Below, piece by piece: positions 1-6,703 of a stretch of DNA of 34,554 nt (position 1 is its first letter; each line of letters starts with the position of its first letter). The stretch is from Nitrososphaeraceae archaeon. GTDB taxonomy: Archaea > Thermoproteota > Nitrososphaeria > Nitrososphaerales > Nitrososphaeraceae. The position numbers and the translations under genes are program-made. The stretch is taken from NCBI GenBank assembly GCA_021325295.1, contig JAJPHM010000044.1, positions 1-34,554 of the forward strand, written 5' to 3'. Under the pieces are notes generated by a model. That model ran no database searches and was not told the DNA's origin. It saw nothing but the letters and a program-made list of their open reading frames with translations.

Positions 1-1
1 A

Positions 2-223
2 GGCAAGACAGTTGCACCTCAAATACATGCATCAAAAGGTACAGAGATATTTACGCCAGAATTCAGCGACAAGTATATCCTGGATGTTATTGTGCCGGAT
101 TCAAAGGTAGATGAAATCATCAGAGTTGTCAGAGCAAGTTCTAGATTTGGCAAAATATTCATCTCACCAATAACCAGAGCAGTGGACATCGCAACAGGCA
201 ATGAAGATGAAAGAGCAATATGA
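2..223 (+). CDS. P-II family nitrogen regulator, C-terminal part (5' end outside window)
   Basis: The window opens inside an open frame of 73 codons ending in TGA. The translation contains the typical P-II C-terminal half, with a YILDVIVPD strand, a helix (VDEIIRVVRASS) and the GKIFISPI segment, followed by an ITRAVDIATGNEDERAI tail. P-II proteins are small trimeric sensors of ATP/ADP and 2-oxoglutarate that control ammonium transporters and nitrogen enzymes by direct binding. The T-loop and the N-terminal half lie upstream, so neither a covalent modification site nor the GlnB/GlnK subtype can be judged. A partner ammonium transporter, if there is one, would also be upstream. Family identity is secure and subtype is open. 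Confidence 0.88.
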   Translation, partial: GKTVAPQIHASKGTEIFTPEFSDKYILDVIVPDSKVDEIIRVVRASSRFGKIFISPITRAVDIATGNEDERAI

Positions 224-325
224 ATAACGTCAAGCAAACTGGCATGATGGAAACGACATTGGTTCTGTCATGCAAATATACCGTTGATGTTATTATTGCA
301 GATTCATTGCACACAAATCAACAGC

Positions 326-333
326 TTTTATAC
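326..333 (+). promoter_or_regulatory. Candidate TATA box of the dCMP deaminase gene
   Basis: TTTTATAC lies about 37 bases before the ATG at 367. A start site about 26 bases downstream would give a leader of roughly ten bases, which fits short-leader archaeal mRNAs. The call rests on position and base pattern only. Confidence 0.4.
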
Positions 334-366
334 TGACATAGCTGTTAGTAATCAGAGAAAGTCAAT

Positions 367-888
367 ATGCAAAGGCCTGATTGGGACCATTACTTTATGC
401 TCCAAGCCGAAATTGCAAAGCTGCGCTCAAACTGTTTAACAAGGCACATAGGTGCTGTGATTGTAAAGGACAACAGGCAGATAGCGACAGGATATAATGG
501 TACGCCTCCAGGTATTAAGAACTGTTTTGAGGGGGGCTGTCCTAGGTGTATAGAGCGGGTAAACGGCAAGATAAAGTCCGGCGAGGGCCTTGACAGATGC
601 CTCTGCACACACGCAGAGGCAAATGCTATTATGCAATGTGCATTATTTGGAAACGCAGGTAGCACAAAAGGGGCAACACTTTACAGCACGTTCGCTCCAT
701 GCATAGAATGCAGCAAGATGGCGATCAGTGTAGGCATATCAAGAATAGTTGTGCTGACAGACTATCCGGAGGATGGAACAGGCCTATTGAGTAACGCAAA
801 GATAAGCCTAGTCAGGCTGGACGCAGACAAGCTAAAGCCTTGGATTTCTCAGCTCTATCATGATTCTAATTCTAATCCTGCCAAATAA
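367..888 (+). CDS. Deoxycytidylate (dCMP) deaminase family protein
   Basis: This 173-residue protein carries the zinc-dependent cytidine/deoxycytidylate deaminase signature. The HAE motif (CTHAEANAI, near residue 82) supplies one zinc ligand and the catalytic Glu, and PCIECSKMA (near residue 117) supplies the two Cys ligands. The upstream CLTRHIGAVIVKD and TGYNGTPPG segments are typical of the dCMP deaminase/ComEB branch, which makes dUMP for thymidylate synthesis. An insert holding extra Cys residues (CFEGGCPRC, near residues 55-63, and a CLC before the HAE motif) is common in this branch and may bind a second metal. The ATG follows a candidate TATA box with a short leader. It appears to be a single-gene unit, because the next gene runs in the opposite direction. 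Deamination of free deoxycytidine is a less likely alternative. Confidence 0.88.
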   Translation: MQRPDWDHYFMLQAEIAKLRSNCLTRHIGAVIVKDNRQIATGYNGTPPGIKNCFEGGCPRCIERVNGKIKSGEGLDRCLCTHAEANAIMQCALFGNAGSTKGATLYSTFAPCIECSKMAISVGISRIVVLTDYPEDGTGLLSNAKISLVRLDADKLKPWISQLYHDSNSNPAK

Positions 889-993
889 TGTGGTAGGTGA
901 AATATTGCCAAATTCGGCGCGACCTAGAATTACAACTTCTCAAAGGTAAATCTTACTCGAGAAAACTAATGGAATTAGGGGGCCGGTTATGTA

Positions 994-1236
994 TTAATGA
1001 CATCCTGATCTATCTAGCTTCATGAGCGTTCTCTCTATCAATAATTGGGCAGCCCAATCTCCGGATAGAGTCCTAAGGCAAGATGATAACTGATCCACAG
1101 TTAATGATTGGCTAGAGAGTTGTAAGCCCATTTTTGTCAGGTGATCAAATAGTACCTCGCTGCCCCTTTTGCCAAGAATAGAAGCTGCCTCTTGAAAGGC
1201 TTTTGCAAGTGGATGCCCGCTTTGATACTGTGTCAT
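994..1236 (-). CDS. Small helical protein, possibly a NitrOD5-like output domain
   Basis: This 80-residue soluble protein is predicted to be mostly helical, with no Cys pairs and no membrane segment. I chose the ATG at 1236 over a TTG six codons upstream because the ATG version starts cleanly and an AT-rich TATA-like element lies about 21 bases before it. The pattern of residues 20-75 (ILGKRGSEVLFDHLTKMGL, a short gap, then a helix ending AAQLLIERTLMKLD) recalls the small helical output domain called NitrOD5 in Nitrososphaera-type archaea, in which a ligand-free helical bundle ends a sensor or stands alone. That assignment is from memory of the pattern and is weak. It lies just downstream of the TrmB-type regulator on the same strand, 127 bases away, so cotranscription is possible. 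Confidence 0.6.
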   Translation of the reverse strand: MTQYQSGHPLAKAFQEAASILGKRGSEVLFDHLTKMGLQLSSQSLTVDQLSSCLRTLSGDWAAQLLIERTLMKLDRSGCH

Positions 1237-1363
1237 ATCATGTTGTCTCCACAATTAAAATGGAACAACTTTTGCATTGAATTATACTGTCTTGAAATTG
1301 AAGTTGACATGATTAACTGTTACCCACATTTCCTATTGCTCTTTTTGCCAGCAGCAGTACTGG

Positions 1364-2218
1364 TCATGTCATCCTTTCAAACAAGTACAGAAATGTACCA
1401 ATCATTGCTTCATTATTAGTATAGAATCCAGAGAGATTTTTTGGGTCCTTGGCCTCTATAATAATCAGCATTTCCTTTTCATCGAATATTACAAAATTAA
1501 GAGGTATAGGAGCTGCAATATTCAGAGCCAGTAATTTGCTTCCTGCTTCTCCAAGGTCAATCCTGGATTGCGTCTCTGGCATCTTTAACCTAACAGAGAC
1601 TTTGTTTTGGGTGAGCTTTAGAAGGTCGTCTGTTATTTCACTATGGTACAAGGTTGATAGCATTTTCTGGGTAAAGAATGCATCAACTTCCTGTTCAGCT
1701 GTAGAGATACTTCTTTTCAAGCGAGTCATAATGGATTCAGCGCTTAGTATTTGGTACTGGTTGGCTTCCATATCTTCAAATTCTGAAGTTATTTTTGAAA
1801 TCCTGTCAAGCTTGTCTTGACAATCTCTCTTTGTCTGAAGAACACCTTTTAGCATCTCATATTTTGACTGCACTAGGTGGTCAACTACATCATCAAAAGA
1901 CAGAGCAGAATATTTTTGTGGCTTTGAAAATGTAGTCACAGCCACGCCCTTTGCCAGCAATTGCGATAGATAACGGTATGTATCGGTGCGTTGAATCTTT
2001 GTATATCTTGATATGTCACTTGCTGTGCTGGCTCCATGAGTCATCATATAGACCAGAATTCTCGCCTCATTTGTACCAAGATCCAGTTTCTTCAGTTCAT
2101 CGATAAGCTCTTCGTACACTTGTTCTTCTTCCATGCTCAACGAGGTTCTTAATTCCTCCGCTGTTGCACTTGATTGCTCTAATTTTGTGTTTATTGCCAA
2201 AGTTTCCTTGCCTGCCAT
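1364..2218 (-). CDS. TrmB-family transcriptional regulator, divergent from the archaellum operon
   Basis: The 284-residue protein has a TrmB-type winged helix near residues 40-105 (LGTNEARILVYMMTHGASTASDIS, given here in part, then RTDTYRYLSQLLAKGVAV), a coiled coil (about residues 125-155) and a C-terminal effector/PLD-like region. TrmB proteins bind DNA as dimers and usually respond to a small ligand, often a sugar, but this C-terminal part is too divergent to name one. I prefer the ATG at 2218 to a TTG at 2263, because the extra 15 residues look uncharacteristic. The gene is transcribed away from the archaellin gene across about 400 bases of repeat-rich DNA, so it is the obvious local candidate for archaellum control. 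That role is inferred from position only. Confidence 0.82.
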   Translation of the reverse strand: MAGKETLAINTKLEQSSATAEELRTSLSMEEEQVYEELIDELKKLDLGTNEARILVYMMTHGASTASDISRYTKIQRTDTYRYLSQLLAKGVAVTTFSKPQKYSALSFDDVVDHLVQSKYEMLKGVLQTKRDCQDKLDRISKITSEFEDMEANQYQILSAESIMTRLKRSISTAEQEVDAFFTQKMLSTLYHSEITDDLLKLTQNKVSVRLKMPETQSRIDLGEAGSKLLALNIAAPIPLNFVIFDEKEMLIIIEAKDPKNLSGFYTNNEAMIGTFLYLFERMT

Positions 2219-2326
2219 TTTAATGACACTACAACGCACGGTAACAGAACATTGATTATTCAATAGTTGTATGTAATTTCAAATACTTTGTAGCTGTTAT
2301 CTTGACTGACAAAGAAGCGGCATTAT

Positions 2327-2359
2327 ATCTCATGCTATCTCAACTATCTCACAATCTCA
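2327..2359 (+). repeat. Cluster of four ATCTCA direct repeats
   Basis: ATCTCA occurs at 2327-2332, 2337-2342, 2346-2351 and 2354-2359, with a spacing of 8-10 bases, about one helical turn. A fifth copy (TATCTCA) is at 2404-2410, and ATTCTCA variants occur at 2444-2450 and 2492-2498. Phased short repeats in a divergent promoter region suggest cooperative protein binding. Confidence 0.6.
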
Positions 2360-2485
2360 TATTTTCCTTTTTACAAATTAAAACAAGAGATCAAGTGATA
2401 ATCTATCTCAAATTGTAAGTGATACTTCTCTTATGAAAACTCGATTCTCATTCTCAACAGCAAGCCCAATCACGAAATGTGCCGT

Positions 2486-2518
2486 CTCTTGATTCTCATC
2501 GAGGCAAGAGTATGAGAA
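2486..2518. repeat. Overlapping inverted repeats in archaellin control region
   Basis: CTCTTG (2486-2491) pairs with CAAGAG (2505-2510), and TTCTCAT (2493-2499) pairs with ATGAGAA (2512-2518). The two stems interlock, so only one could form at a time in RNA. Confidence 0.45.
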
Positions 2519-2530
2519 GGTTAATGAGAT

Positions 2531-2560
2531 GGCAGATAAGGCAACCCTGCCATATCTGCC
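2531..2560. repeat. Nested hairpin upstream of arlB
   Basis: GGCAGATA at 2531-2538 is exactly mirrored by TATCTGCC at 2553-2560. Inside it, after one A-A mismatch, GGCA (2540-2543) pairs with TGCC (2548-2551) around a four-base loop. The result is a 12-bp stem with a single mismatch, ending 57 bases before the archaellin ATG. It could be an operator or a leader RNA structure. Confidence 0.65.
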
Positions 2561-2563
2561 ATG

Positions 2564-2577
2564 GTAGAATATTCTAC
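2564..2577. promoter_or_regulatory. Perfect 14-bp palindrome, candidate operator
   Basis: GTAGAATATTCTAC is a perfect palindrome centred between 2570 and 2571, 40 bases before the archaellin ATG. Its length suits a dimeric winged-helix protein such as the divergent TrmB-type regulator. That pairing is inferred. Confidence 0.55.
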
Positions 2578-2617
2578 ATGCTAGTTGATTTATGCAAAGT
2601 CTATCCAGAAGCGCTTA

Positions 2618-3310
2618 ATGGCCGAAAATAAAAGGTTCAGAATAGGAGCCAAAAGACGAGGAATTATAGGCATTGAGGCAGCTATCGTTTTGATAGCGTT
2701 TGTTATCGTAGCTGCTGCCCTATCGTTCGTTGTTCTTAACATGGGCTTCTCTACAACACAGAAAGCAAAGACAACAATCGGATCAGGACTGCAAACATCA
2801 AGTAGCGTCGTATCAGTGTCAGGCACAGTGGTAGGACACCTAAACTCTACAGCAGCCGCACTCGACGTTATAACATATCCGCTGAAGGTCGCATCGGGTA
2901 GCGAGTCAGTGGATCTTGAGAAAAGTGCTGTGGCAATCAAGTATCTGTCCCATACGATCTCATACGACAACATCTACAACGGCACTCTAAGCGACAAATC
3001 CTATGGATCACTCTCAGCCGCACTAGCTCAAGCAAAGACCAATGGTCTCATCGACCAAAACCCACTTGCAACTTCAGGCGCCAAGAATCCATCAAAGACA
3101 GTAGCTATTATCTACTGGAGCACAAACACAAACAACAACAATGTTTTGGACAAATCTGAAACAGCAGTACTTGCAATAGTCTTCCAGAACAGCGATATGC
3201 CAAAGGCACTTGATGAGGTCACAACAGAGGTTACGCCAAGCATTGGTGCACCATTGACTGTGACAAGAGACATCCCAACACTGACAGATTCGTTCCAAGA
3301 CTTGACTTAA
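2618..3310 (+). CDS. arlB: Archaellin (archaellum filament protein)
   Basis: Starting at the ATG at 2618, the product has 230 residues. It opens with a class III (type IV prepilin-like) signal peptide of 15 residues ending K-R-R-G, followed by the hydrophobic helix IIGIEAAIVLIAFVIVAAAL that forms the filament core. A prepilin peptidase (ArlK/PibD type, not in this window) would cut after Gly15. The C-terminal part is a Ser/Thr/Asn-rich beta domain with N-X-S/T sites (NST, NGT) that could be glycosylated. An in-frame TTG at 2585 would add 11 residues before the signal peptide and is less likely. Only one archaellin gene is present here, whereas many archaea carry several in tandem. It is the first gene of the archaellum operon, followed after 15 bases by the next gene. 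Confidence 0.92.
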   Translation: MAENKRFRIGAKRRGIIGIEAAIVLIAFVIVAAALSFVVLNMGFSTTQKAKTTIGSGLQTSSSVVSVSGTVVGHLNSTAAALDVITYPLKVASGSESVDLEKSAVAIKYLSHTISYDNIYNGTLSDKSYGSLSAALAQAKTNGLIDQNPLATSGAKNPSKTVAIIYWSTNTNNNNVLDKSETAVLAIVFQNSDMPKALDEVTTEVTPSIGAPLTVTRDIPTLTDSFQDLT

Positions 3311-3325
3311 TCGAGGTGCATTTTA

Positions 3326-3745
3326 ATGAACCTCACCCCCTTTTCTTTTTTTCAAGGCTCAACTAAGGTACGTGTAGGTATTGCAGCCGGAGGTTCAGCT
3401 GCGTATTACGGATGGTTGTATTTCTCTTCTCCCAGTACGATTACTAGATTAATCAATATCAATTTCAGTGCATCAGATCCTCTGTCATCGATCAGAGGAC
3501 TGGATCCATTATTGTATATCCCACCTGTTATGATTGCAGGCGGCTTTTCAGCTTTGCACTTGCTATCTAAAAGAAAGTTCTTGCAAGGTCAAAAGCCAGC
3601 AAAAAGTAATCAAGGTGATGCAGATGTAACGACCGGCAAGGTATTATCATCTGGAATTTCTGCTCGCCTCACTGGTGGATTGATAAAGAAACTTTTTTTT
3701 TTCAACGTGGCCAGTCGCAAATTTCTGGAGAATCTAACAATATGA
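3326..3745 (+). CDS. Small membrane protein of the archaellum operon, unknown family
   Basis: The gene encodes 139 residues and is preceded by a Shine-Dalgarno-like GAGGTG. The protein has two predicted hydrophobic segments, near residues 17-33 (VGIAAGGSAAYYGWLYF) and 60-78 (LLYIPPVMIAGGFSALHLL), followed by a basic cytoplasmic-type tail. I recognise no family. Its stop overlaps the next start as ATGA (3742-3745), so translation of the arlCDE-like gene is probably coupled to it. Crenarchaea carry a membrane protein, ArlX, at this place in the operon, as an anchor with a soluble helical part. Here a small membrane protein plus a soluble ArlCDE-like protein might share that job, but that is inference. 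A run of ten T near the 3' end makes the reading frame vulnerable to slippage. Confidence 0.75.
   Translation: MNLTPFSFFQGSTKVRVGIAAGGSAAYYGWLYFSSPSTITRLININFSASDPLSSIRGLDPLLYIPPVMIAGGFSALHLLSKRKFLQGQKPAKSNQGDADVTTGKVLSSGISARLTGGLIKKLFFFNVASRKFLENLTI
3693..3702 (+). repeat. T10 homopolymer inside the small archaellum membrane-protein gene
   Basis: Ten consecutive T encode the KKLFFFN stretch, 14 codons before the stop. Slippage by one base would change the last residues and move the stop away from the coupled ATGA junction. Confidence 0.8.
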
Positions 3746-4803
3746 GCAAGAAGACAAGTCCTGCACCCGCTGGCGAGCCAGCTGTTGTGCCACAACAAAA
3801 TGAGCAAAAGAAAGATGACATAAGCCAGGTACAGCCGACAGCTCAGGGCAATCTGACTGCAATAACCGATCTAATAGAGAAGAAAACGACCGTGGTAACA
3901 GAAGAGGTAACGATACTCAAGAAAGAAATTGAGTCTTTTAAGGATAACATTGAACAGATAAAATCAGAGCTAAAGCAGGCGACATCTACCTTCGAGTCTT
4001 CACTGGTTGAGCTCAAATCGTTTCAGGCAGAGATGATAAATCCCATAAACTTCATGAGAAAATACATAGAGACACTTGAGATAAAGAATCTGTCCGATCC
4101 TGCCAATACACTAAAGCCGGTAGAGAATTTAGCCAACATAAGTAATAATCCATCTAAATCGGCAGCATCGGGTACTGCCATTGCACAGACTCACGAAGAA
4201 GCCCAGAATTATCAAAACAGGGAGTCGGGTATCAAGCAATTTACTGCAGATCATCGCCAGCCATCTGCAAAACAGAGTAGAACGTTTGTGGAAGACGATG
4301 ACGACAGCAATGGCAATTTCTCATCAGAAAAATATCAAGACTATCAAATGGAAGCTAGACCTGTTTCACATACAATGGCACGTAAAAATATAATGCCTCT
4401 ACAGAGACAAGCTACCAACAATCTTGGACAACACAGCCAGATGATAGCAGAGTCAGTCAGACTTCTTACACCAGGAAAAATAATGTCAATCGTTTCCATG
4501 GTAGATGAGATTCTGGCAACAATGGGGCCCGACGGTATTGAGCTTATTGTGGAGCAGTACAGGGCACTTGGTATGAAGCCAGAAGAGGAGAGGCTCATCT
4601 ACGGTGTTCTTCGAATGCTAAATGAAACAAAGTTACTGACTGATGATATCATTGCAATGTTTTATCGGTTCGGCCAAGTCCTTGGAATAAACGATGAAGA
4701 AGCGGAGCTTCAATACATGAAACTGATTGCCAGCAGAAGAACCGGTAGTAGAAAAAGCAATCCTGCAAACGGCAGGAAAAACCCGGTTGATGGAGACAGG
4801 TGA
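3742..4803 (+). CDS. ArlC/D/E-like archaellum motor accessory protein
   Basis: The product is a soluble 353-residue protein with no membrane segment. It starts with a Pro/Gln-rich segment, then a coiled coil (about residues 35-115, many Lys/Glu/Ile heptads), a polar probably disordered stretch (about 130-225) rich in Asn, Ser and Gln, and a helical C-terminal domain (about 240-330) containing LTPGKIMSIVSMVDEIL, EEERLIYGVLRMLNETKLLT and GINDEEAELQYM. In euryarchaea ArlC, D and E are cytosolic proteins that form the ring under the motor and receive the chemotaxis signal. A single protein with coiled coil plus C-terminal domain at this operon position fits a merged ArlCDE. The identification relies on context and architecture more than on a strong motif. 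It is translated in coupling with the preceding membrane protein. Confidence 0.7.
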   Translation: MSKKTSPAPAGEPAVVPQQNEQKKDDISQVQPTAQGNLTAITDLIEKKTTVVTEEVTILKKEIESFKDNIEQIKSELKQATSTFESSLVELKSFQAEMINPINFMRKYIETLEIKNLSDPANTLKPVENLANISNNPSKSAASGTAIAQTHEEAQNYQNRESGIKQFTADHRQPSAKQSRTFVEDDDDSNGNFSSEKYQDYQMEARPVSHTMARKNIMPLQRQATNNLGQHSQMIAESVRLLTPGKIMSIVSMVDEILATMGPDGIELIVEQYRALGMKPEEERLIYGVLRMLNETKLLTDDIIAMFYRFGQVLGINDEEAELQYMKLIASRRTGSRKSNPANGRKNPVDGDR

Positions 4804-4813
4804 ATAATTCACA

Positions 4814-5299
4814 ATGGGCTCATTTATGATAAGCGAAGGCATTGTCCTGATTGCGGCAGTGATCATTGCAGCTGGATTCTCTGTTGTAGTTCTTAACCAA
4901 ATGGGAATCTTTCAATCGACATTTAGCACTGCGTCTTCAGCTGAAAGAGATATTGCTCTGACAAAAATTAAGACAGTGTATGCGACCAACACCTCATCAT
5001 CAGAAGTTGAGGTATGGGTCAAAAATGTTGGCTCGAATCAAATAACTTCGTTAGACAAAATGGACGTGTACTTTGGAAAACTATCGAGCTTGCAACTTAT
5101 TCCCTATGTTGCATCTGGATCTACTAGCCCTTCATGGAACTATACCAATACAGGGTCCTCTAGTACTGTCTGGCAGATGACTGATACTCTTCAAATCAAG
5201 ATTGCATGCGGATGCACAATCACACCAAACGTCTCATATGGAATAACAATCGCGACGCCAAATGGAGTTAGTGATGATTATGTATTCTCGGTATCATAG
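4814..5299 (+). CDS. arlG: Archaellum stator protein ArlG
   Basis: This 161-residue protein has one N-terminal membrane helix (ISEGIVLIAAVIIAAGFSVVVL cut short here, about residues 6-27) without a prepilin cleavage site, followed by an extracytoplasmic beta domain with the ArlF/G-type pattern VEVWVKNVGSNQI. ArlG forms filaments capped by ArlF and links the rotating motor to the S-layer as part of the stator. A Cys pair (IACGCTI, near residue 136) is an odd detail that could make a vicinal disulfide or bind metal. It follows the arlCDE-like gene after ten bases. The split between G and F is made by order (G before F, as in Sulfolobales) and by the SEGIV start typical of ArlG. Confidence 0.8.
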   Translation: MGSFMISEGIVLIAAVIIAAGFSVVVLNQMGIFQSTFSTASSAERDIALTKIKTVYATNTSSSEVEVWVKNVGSNQITSLDKMDVYFGKLSSLQLIPYVASGSTSPSWNYTNTGSSSTVWQMTDTLQIKIACGCTITPNVSYGITIATPNGVSDDYVFSVS

Positions 5300-5332
5300 T
5301 AATATGTACAACCAAGGAGAGACCGACAAGAG

Positions 5333-5881
5333 ATGGGAATAGCTGCAGCTCTATCTGGCGGCATAATTATGATGATGGCAGTTATCGTGTTTGGGATATC
5401 TCTTCCGACGATGGTTAGTGCCAACGAAAAATTGAATCGAATTTCACGAGATGAAATGGATATGCACGATTCTATTGAAAAAACCAGTATAGCGATCTCT
5501 TCCATACAAGCAAATTTAGTTAGTAATACAATTCAGTTAACTGTTCAGAATACAGGACTTACAAAACTCTATGATTATTCGAAATTCACTATATTAGTCA
5601 CATATAACGGCAGCTCAAGCAACAATATTCTCAATGGCAATGCGGTCACACAAGTAACAGAGCAATTTACCTACGCAGGGATATCATCTAACACACCTTC
5701 AAATGGTCATTGGGTCATATCGACTTTCGTAAATGATGCCGTAGATCCACAAATCCTCAATCCTGGAGAATCGATGCAAATAACATGCAAACCAAGTGAG
5801 TTTATCCAACAAGGCAACATAATAGCAATTGTTTCAACAGACAATGGCGTGATATCCACCAGCAGTATAGGAGTAGTGTAA
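5333..5881 (+). CDS. arlF: Archaellum stator protein ArlF
   Basis: The 182-residue product opens MGIAAALSGGIIMMMAVIVF, a single membrane helix typical of ArlF, followed by a helical stalk and an Ig-like beta domain exposed outside (pattern QLTVQNTGLTKLYDYSKFTIL). In Sulfolobus, ArlF binds the S-layer and anchors the archaellum stator. A Shine-Dalgarno-like AAGGAGA lies upstream (about 5314-5320). It sits between arlG and arlH, four bases before the arlH start. ArlF and ArlG are related, so the two names could be swapped; the N-terminal pattern and order favour this assignment. Confidence 0.8.
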   Translation: MGIAAALSGGIIMMMAVIVFGISLPTMVSANEKLNRISRDEMDMHDSIEKTSIAISSIQANLVSNTIQLTVQNTGLTKLYDYSKFTILVTYNGSSSNNILNGNAVTQVTEQFTYAGISSNTPSNGHWVISTFVNDAVDPQILNPGESMQITCKPSEFIQQGNIIAIVSTDNGVISTSSIGVV

Positions 5882-5885
5882 GCAG

Positions 5886-6593
5886 ATGGTATTGGAATCA
5901 ATATCTACATCCAACGAGGAAGTCGATAGACAGCTTGGTGGAGGGCTTCCTATTCCATCTCTCATTTTAATTGAAGGAGAGCACGGAACTGGCAAGAGTT
6001 CAATGGTTGCACAGTTCATTAGGGGTTTGCTGAATGGAAACAAGAAGGTACTTTTTATAACTACCGAGAGCGGGATAAAAGAATACATTGAAAAGATGAA
6101 AATGATCACATATGATTTCAGGCGCGACTTTCTTCAAAATAGGCTGTCAATCTTACCTGTAAATGTAGATGGATTATCGTGGTCCCCCAAGCAATCCAAA
6201 TTACTGTTACCTGTAATAGGAAGATTCATCAGCGTAAATTCCAAGAAGGCAGAGGTAACGGTAATTGATTCTCTTTCCGCCCTGACTTTGTATTCAGATT
6301 CAAATACAATCTTGGATTTTTTTACAAAATGCAAGAATTTCGTTTCCAAAGGTATGACAGTGATAATCACGATGCACCCAAAAGCAGTACCGGAAGATGT
6401 GGCAATGAGAATAAGGTCAAGTTGTGACGGCTACATGCGAATAACCCCTACTACAATCGCAGGCAGAAGTGTAAAGGTAATGGAAGTAGTAAAGCTCATT
6501 GGGTCTTCTTCGCAGGTAAGTTCACAATTTAGCTTCGATGTCGACCAATCTTTTGGAATAAAGATAGTGCCTCTGTCAATGGCAAATGCATAG
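5886..6593 (+). CDS. arlH: Archaellum motor regulatory ATPase ArlH (KaiC-like)
   Basis: The protein has 235 residues and a RecA/KaiC fold. The Walker A motif GEHGTGKSS lies near residues 31-39 and the Walker B strand VTVIDSLSAL near residue 125. ArlH binds nucleotide, forms a ring with ArlI below the membrane platform ArlJ, and is thought to switch the motor between assembly and rotation. The Walker A lysine is present. The ORF begins four bases after arlF. The length is normal for the family. It is clearly distinct from free-standing KaiC-like proteins by its operon position and single ATPase domain. Confidence 0.9.
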   Translation: MVLESISTSNEEVDRQLGGGLPIPSLILIEGEHGTGKSSMVAQFIRGLLNGNKKVLFITTESGIKEYIEKMKMITYDFRRDFLQNRLSILPVNVDGLSWSPKQSKLLLPVIGRFISVNSKKAEVTVIDSLSALTLYSDSNTILDFFTKCKNFVSKGMTVIITMHPKAVPEDVAMRIRSSCDGYMRITPTTIAGRSVKVMEVVKLIGSSSQVSSQFSFDVDQSFGIKIVPLSMANA

Positions 6594-6598
6594 AATAG

Positions 6599-6703
6599 AT
6601 GGGAGAGATAAAAAAATTGAACAAAATTTCCAAACATCCCTCGTATGGCTTTTGGCTAAACGATGTGCTCATGCAACCTTGCAGGAGGAATAGCAGATGC
6701 TGA
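6599..6703 (+). CDS. Possible 34-codon micro-ORF between arlH and arlJ
   Basis: In an otherwise tight operon about 100 bases separate arlH from arlJ. An ATG at 6599 opens a basic 34-residue frame (MGEIKKLNKISKHPSYG and on to a Cys-Arg-rich end) whose stop lies just inside the arlJ start. No clear Shine-Dalgarno site precedes it. It may act only as a translational coupler for arlJ, or be chance. Confidence 0.3.
   Translation: MGEIKKLNKISKHPSYGFWLNDVLMQPCRRNSRC

Larger units (their letters stand above)
2219..2617. promoter_or_regulatory. Divergent control region between the TrmB regulator and archaellin genes
   Basis: This 399-base AT-rich region has no credible ORF. It holds, from left to right, clustered ATCTCA repeats (2327-2359, another at 2405-2410), overlapping inverted repeats (2486-2518), a long nested hairpin (2531-2560) and a perfect 14-bp palindrome (2564-2577). 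I see no single convincing TATA box for arlB. AT-rich stretches near 2321-2330 and 2368-2392 are candidates. If transcription starts upstream of 2531, the hairpins would lie in the arlB leader RNA. Confidence 0.6.

Noticed and set aside
2585-2617. TTG start extending archaellin by 11 residues
   Set aside because: The extension precedes a complete class III signal peptide; the ATG at 2618 gives the normal length of leader.
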